This document shows, piece by piece, positions 8,474 to 10,257 of a DNA stretch of 10,257 nt. Every line of letters starts with the position of its first letter. Within the stretch, counting starts at the first letter, position 1. The DNA is taken from assembly GCA_003573635.1 (NCBI GenBank), contig QUTJ01031188.1, forward strand, positions 1 to 10,257, in the 5' to 3' direction. Position numbers and translations under genes: made by a program. The notes under the pieces are model-generated. The model was given only the letters and a program-made list of their open reading frames with translations. It was not told the origin of the DNA and ran no database searches. The DNA comes from Goniomonas avonlea. Its lineage: Eukaryota > Cryptophyceae > Goniomonadida > Goniomonadaceae.

Positions 8474-9734
8474 GTCACAAACGTGACAAAAACGGCGTTC
8501 TGGTTTGGTTTTCCCGGTGCTGTGCTCGATCTTGGTGCTGTGGGTTCAGCGACAACTTCAGCCGTTTGTTGAATACAGTAACCATGTATGTATCTATCTT
8601 GCAGTATCTTGACCCTCTAGCGCACACGAAGCTATCGATAACGCCATCGTTACCCTGCGCGAAAAGTAACTTAGTTGCTGCTGCGCCATGCAGGCAGCGG
8701 ATTATCGCCTGGACCCGTTGCGATTGCGTGTTGTGCGTGAGCTGACACATGTCTTGGAGATCGACGTCTCTTGCGACTGTTCCGGTGCGCAGGTTGAATG
8801 TTGCTTTCGCTCGTGACTGCCGCTGCAGCCGCGGACGTTGCTGTTAAGGTGGATCAGGCAGCTCGTAAATTGCTCCTGGAACAGTACAAAAGCAAAATGA
8901 TGATGCTGTTGCGAGTGCTCCAGGTTGTTTTAGGCGGAACGGTGTGCACCGTTAACTCTTAACGCAGACAAAGCGCTTCAAGCAAGTCGTAATTAGTCTG
9001 CGCACTGGCGTCATCTCCCCTGAAGATGTTTGCGCGTTGGAGCCAAAAAGTCTGGAACACAGTTCTTTTGTTAAAAACCCTGTCACCTGTGAGCGTGCGC
9101 TGGCATCCCCTGTGGTCTGGACGTGCCGTGCAGATTATCCTGTTCGGAATGAACATGTATGGAGTTCGCGTCGCATGATTGAGTATATTTCCTGATTTTA
9201 AGCAGAGAGGGCTGAAACTGGCAGCACACCACATCCGAGGGGCACAGCTGTACGAAAACCTATCTAATGCGCCTCTCATTTGTCCAGGTCCCAGCCCCCC
9301 TCCCACCTTTGTTTTCTCAAATCTTCGGAACAGGCCGACCTGGGCATTTTGTACTTCTCACAGACCTGGCACCGTGGTTGATGAAACAGATCTCTCGAGA
9401 GGTACATTTCTTGAGCGTTTGTATTTCCTGTTGAGTGCATGCAGAACACCGAATCGGTTTGTGCAGGATTGTACGACATCCGTCCTCTATATCGTTCCAG
9501 CGTGCGACGAGAGCATCGGGGATTTGGACTCTGTCGTTGAAGATCTACAAGACCGCGGGTCCGCTGTGTTCTGCACGTTGAAGCCCGCTGTGCCAGATCT
9601 TCGCCTGTTTCTTGTACCCCATTGTCCAATGTCCGAGCTATCCTTTTCCGTGTTCTCTGGTCTCTGTGCAATATTTGTGCAGTGCCCAGATACGGAAGAT
9701 CCACCTTCGAACGAGCGCCCTCGTTTTTCTGACG
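8327..9734 (+). CDS. TFIIS central domain + SPOC domain protein (PHF3/DIDO/Bye1-like), partial
   Basis: Seen: exons at about 8327-8473 (provisional), 8694-8784, 8829-8923, 8968-9156, 9206-9287, 9334-9401 and 9467-9734, joining in phase through introns of 220, 44, 44, 49, 46 and 65 nt. The product has a Ser/Pro/Lys linker and then a TFIIS central domain: D-P-L-R-L-R-V-V-R-E-L, A-D-V-A-V-K-V, Y-K-S-K, V-L-Q-T-K, and T-G-V-I-S-P-E-D-V. A SPOC domain of about 140 residues follows, from V-V-W-T-C-R-A-D to L-C-A-I-F-V-Q. Known: PHF3, DIDO and yeast Bye1 pair these domains; the TFIIS-like part docks on RNA polymerase II and PHF3 SPOC binds the Ser2-phosphorylated CTD. Inferred: a nuclear transcription regulator. 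The 5' end is unresolved and the final exon lies past 9734. No PHD finger or zinc ribbon is seen. Confidence 0.72.
8694..9060 (+). CDS. TFIIS central (TFIIS_M-like) domain, spread over three exons
   Basis: Exon 8694-8784 gives the first helix (Y-R-L-D-P-L-R-L-R-V-V-R-E-L-T-H-V-L). Exon 8829-8923 gives A-D-V-A-V-K-V-D-Q-A-A-R-K-L-L then Y-K-S-K. The exon from 8968 gives R-F-K-Q-V-V-I-S-L, then T-G-V-I-S-P-E-D-V and a final helix with L-E-P-K-S-L-E-H-S. From memory of the family, these match in order and spacing the TFIIS pattern: D-P-V-R at the start, an alternating hydrophobic helix, Y-K-x-R, N-L-K-D-K-N, S-G-E-I-S-P-E and an E-E-L-A-S-like helix. The usual N-L-K-D-K-K-N is only loosely kept (V-L-Q-T-K-R-F). 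An ATG at 8688 is in frame with the first of these exons and could be an alternative start. Confidence 0.72.
8785..8828 (+). other. 44-nt intron (GT-AG, phase 1) in the TFIIS/SPOC gene
   Basis: Donor TCCG|GTGCGC and acceptor GCCGCTGCAG. Removal creates the GCC codon linking D-C-S to A-D-V-A-V-K. Unspliced, the upstream frame meets a TGA within the intron. Confidence 0.68.
8924..8967 (+). other. 44-nt intron (GT-AG, phase 0) in the TFIIS/SPOC gene
   Basis: Donor CTCCAG|GTTGTT and acceptor TTAACGCAG. It joins L-L-R-V-L-Q to T-K-R-F-K-Q inside the TFIIS domain. The upstream frame hits TAA at 8960 and the downstream frame has an in-frame TAA within the intron, so splicing is required. Confidence 0.7.
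9106..9686 (+). CDS. SPOC domain, spread over four exons
   Basis: The reading frame changes at the junctions, yet the joined protein is continuous: V-V-W-T-C-R-A-D-Y; then L-K-L-A-A-H-H-I-R-G-A-Q-L-Y; then H-F-V-L-L-T-D-L-A-P-W-L-M-K-Q-I; then S-V-L-Y-I-V-P-A and V-V-E-D-L-Q-D-R-G-S-A; then L-R-L-F-L-V-P and L-C-A-I-F-V-Q. SPOC domains share this order: an initial W-x-G strand, an I-x-G strand, a W-x-Y-I helix, V-L-x-L-V-P, a Y-L-x-S-R-G-like helix, D-F-Y-L-V-P and a closing hydrophobic strand. Here Cys replaces the Gly of W-x-G, a possible deviation. Confidence 0.72.
9157..9205 (+). other. 49-nt intron (GT-AG, phase 0) in the TFIIS/SPOC gene
   Basis: Donor GAACAT|GTATGG and acceptor TTTTAAGCAG. 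It joins V-R-N-E-H to R-G-L-K-L-A-A-H-H. The upstream frame meets TGA within the intron. Confidence 0.68.
9288..9333 (+). other. 46-nt intron (GT-AG, phase 1) in the TFIIS/SPOC gene
   Basis: Donor GTCCAG|GTCCCA and acceptor TTCGGAACAG after a pyrimidine-rich stretch. It joins L-I-C-P to G-R-P-G-H-F-V-L-L-T. This changes frame, which is why no single frame shows the whole SPOC domain. Confidence 0.68.
9402..9466 (+). other. 65-nt intron (GT-AG, phase 0) in the TFIIS/SPOC gene
   Basis: Donor CGAGAG|GTACAT and acceptor TTTGTGCAG. It joins K-Q-I-S-R-E to D-C-T-T-S-V-L-Y-I-V-P in the frame that continues the SPOC domain. A nearer acceptor at 9444 gives an incompatible phase. Confidence 0.65.
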
Positions 9735-9887
9735 GTGAGTGTTTGGGCTGTCTTTCTGAATTTGAGTTGTATTTGTCGATTCTGCTAGCTGTACACAACT
9801 GCATGACTCGAAAACCAGAGAGGTGGGGGGAGGGAGGGGGGGAGCGGGAGAGAGAGGGAAAGAGAGAGAGAAAGAGAGAGAGAGAGG

Positions 9888-9919
<32 letters not shown>

Positions 9920-10021
9920 GAGAGAGAGAGGAGTATCCAAGCCAGAGAGGGAAGAAGGGGGAGAGGAGATAGAGAAGGCGGGGGGGGGGGGTGACCTCCC
10001 AGGAAGTAACAGTCCCTGCAG
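9735..10021 (+). other. Probable intron of the TFIIS/SPOC gene containing a microsatellite
   Basis: Starts at the strong donor GAC-G|GTGAGT (9735) just after the SPOC domain (phase 1). Candidate acceptors are CTCCCAG (ending 10002) and CCCTGCAG (ending 10021). The second opens a Ser/Pro/Thr-rich frame that ends at a TGA near 10156. The true 3' exon is not decided. Confidence 0.45.
9815..9933. repeat. GA-rich purine microsatellite
   Basis: Almost pure purine on the plus strand, mostly (GA)n with G runs and only rare T or C interruptions. A further purine block follows, with a 12-base G run at 9980-9991. It lies in the inferred intron after the SPOC exon. Confidence 0.9.
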
Positions 10022-10198
10022 CCAAGCCTTCCTCCAATTCTACGCTCCCTCAAACGTCATTGGCAAGCGCAGGCTCGCCAACCGCTGCACCAAGTACGTT
10101 GTTGAAAGAGTCCAGCGTGGGTGTGAGAGGGTGCAGGGTACAAGGAGGTTCTAAATGATCAGCGTTATGTATCGTCAGGGGTCGGGACGCATGGTCCG
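10003..10198. other. Right flank with no firm feature
   Basis: It may include the last exon of the TFIIS/SPOC gene: a frame from 10022 encodes a Ser/Thr/Pro-rich tail ending near 10156. A second frame from 10003 is also open for a while. I cannot choose between them, and see no polyadenylation signal. Confidence 0.25.
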
Positions 10199-10257
10199 CA
10201 GTGCATCACCCAGGTAGAATACGGTCGCCACAGTGCATCACCCAGGTAGAATACGGT
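10199..10257. repeat. Tandem repeat, 32-nt period, at the window edge
   Basis: CAGTGCATCACCCAGGTAGA plus ATACGGT occurs identically at 10199-10225 and 10231-10257, separated by CGCCA. The second copy ends exactly at the last base, so the array may continue. Confidence 0.85.

Noticed and set aside
8475-8750. Minus frame of 91 codons
   Set aside because: No recognisable domain, and it is antisense to the region joining the linker exon and the TFIIS exon.
9179-9994. A single plus-strand ORF from 9179 through the microsatellite
   Set aside because: It contains two true exons, but reads through introns at 9288-9333 and 9402-9466 where the SPOC domain needs another frame, and begins inside an intron.
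9276-10053. Two minus-strand frames rich in Ser/Leu
   Set aside because: Their length comes from the CT side of the microsatellite. The plus strand has the SPOC domain and splice sites.
10199-10257. CRISPR-like repeat or telomere
   Set aside because: Only two copies with a 5-nt spacer and no telomere-like unit; a simple minisatellite fits better, and the genes are eukaryotic.

Overview
This is eukaryotic nuclear DNA. Both genes I can support are split by GT-AG introns (plus one probable GC-AG intron), many only 44-50 nt long. One gene encodes a secreted protein made of tandem IPT/TIG-like repeats. The other encodes a eukaryote-only combination, a TFIIS central domain followed by a SPOC domain. 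Very short introns, a GC-rich repetitive gene, G/C homopolymers and a GA microsatellite suggest a protist or alga. Similar repeat proteins are, as I recall, abundant in cryptophytes and some other protists, but I cannot name the organism.

Layout. From 8094 leftwards to base 1 and beyond, the minus strand carries one very large gene: a signal peptide followed by at least 29 IPT/TIG-like repeats of about 86 residues. The window holds 2,475 codons in six exons and neither a stop codon nor the C-terminus. The first four introns fall within the first three repeats and a fifth lies after repeat 7. The last exon (5534 to 1) is open for 1,844 codons and holds 22 repeats. Long plus-strand reading frames over this region are antisense shadows.

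From about 8327 to 9734 the plus strand carries a divergently transcribed gene. No single frame shows it, because its exons are 68-268 nt long and change frame. Joining them at phase-compatible splice sites gives a Ser/Pro/Lys linker, a complete TFIIS central domain and a complete SPOC domain, as in PHF3/DIDO/Bye1-type RNA polymerase II CTD readers. No PHD finger or TFIIS zinc ribbon is visible. Its true 5' end is unresolved, and its 3' end lies beyond an intron holding a large GA/G-rich microsatellite.

The interval between the genes (8095 to about 8326) is presumably a shared divergent promoter. An inverted repeat lies over the start codon of the IPT gene. The right edge (10199-10257) holds two copies of a 32-nt-period tandem repeat that may continue outside the window. 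The two genes have no obvious functional link: one product is secretory or cell surface, the other nuclear.
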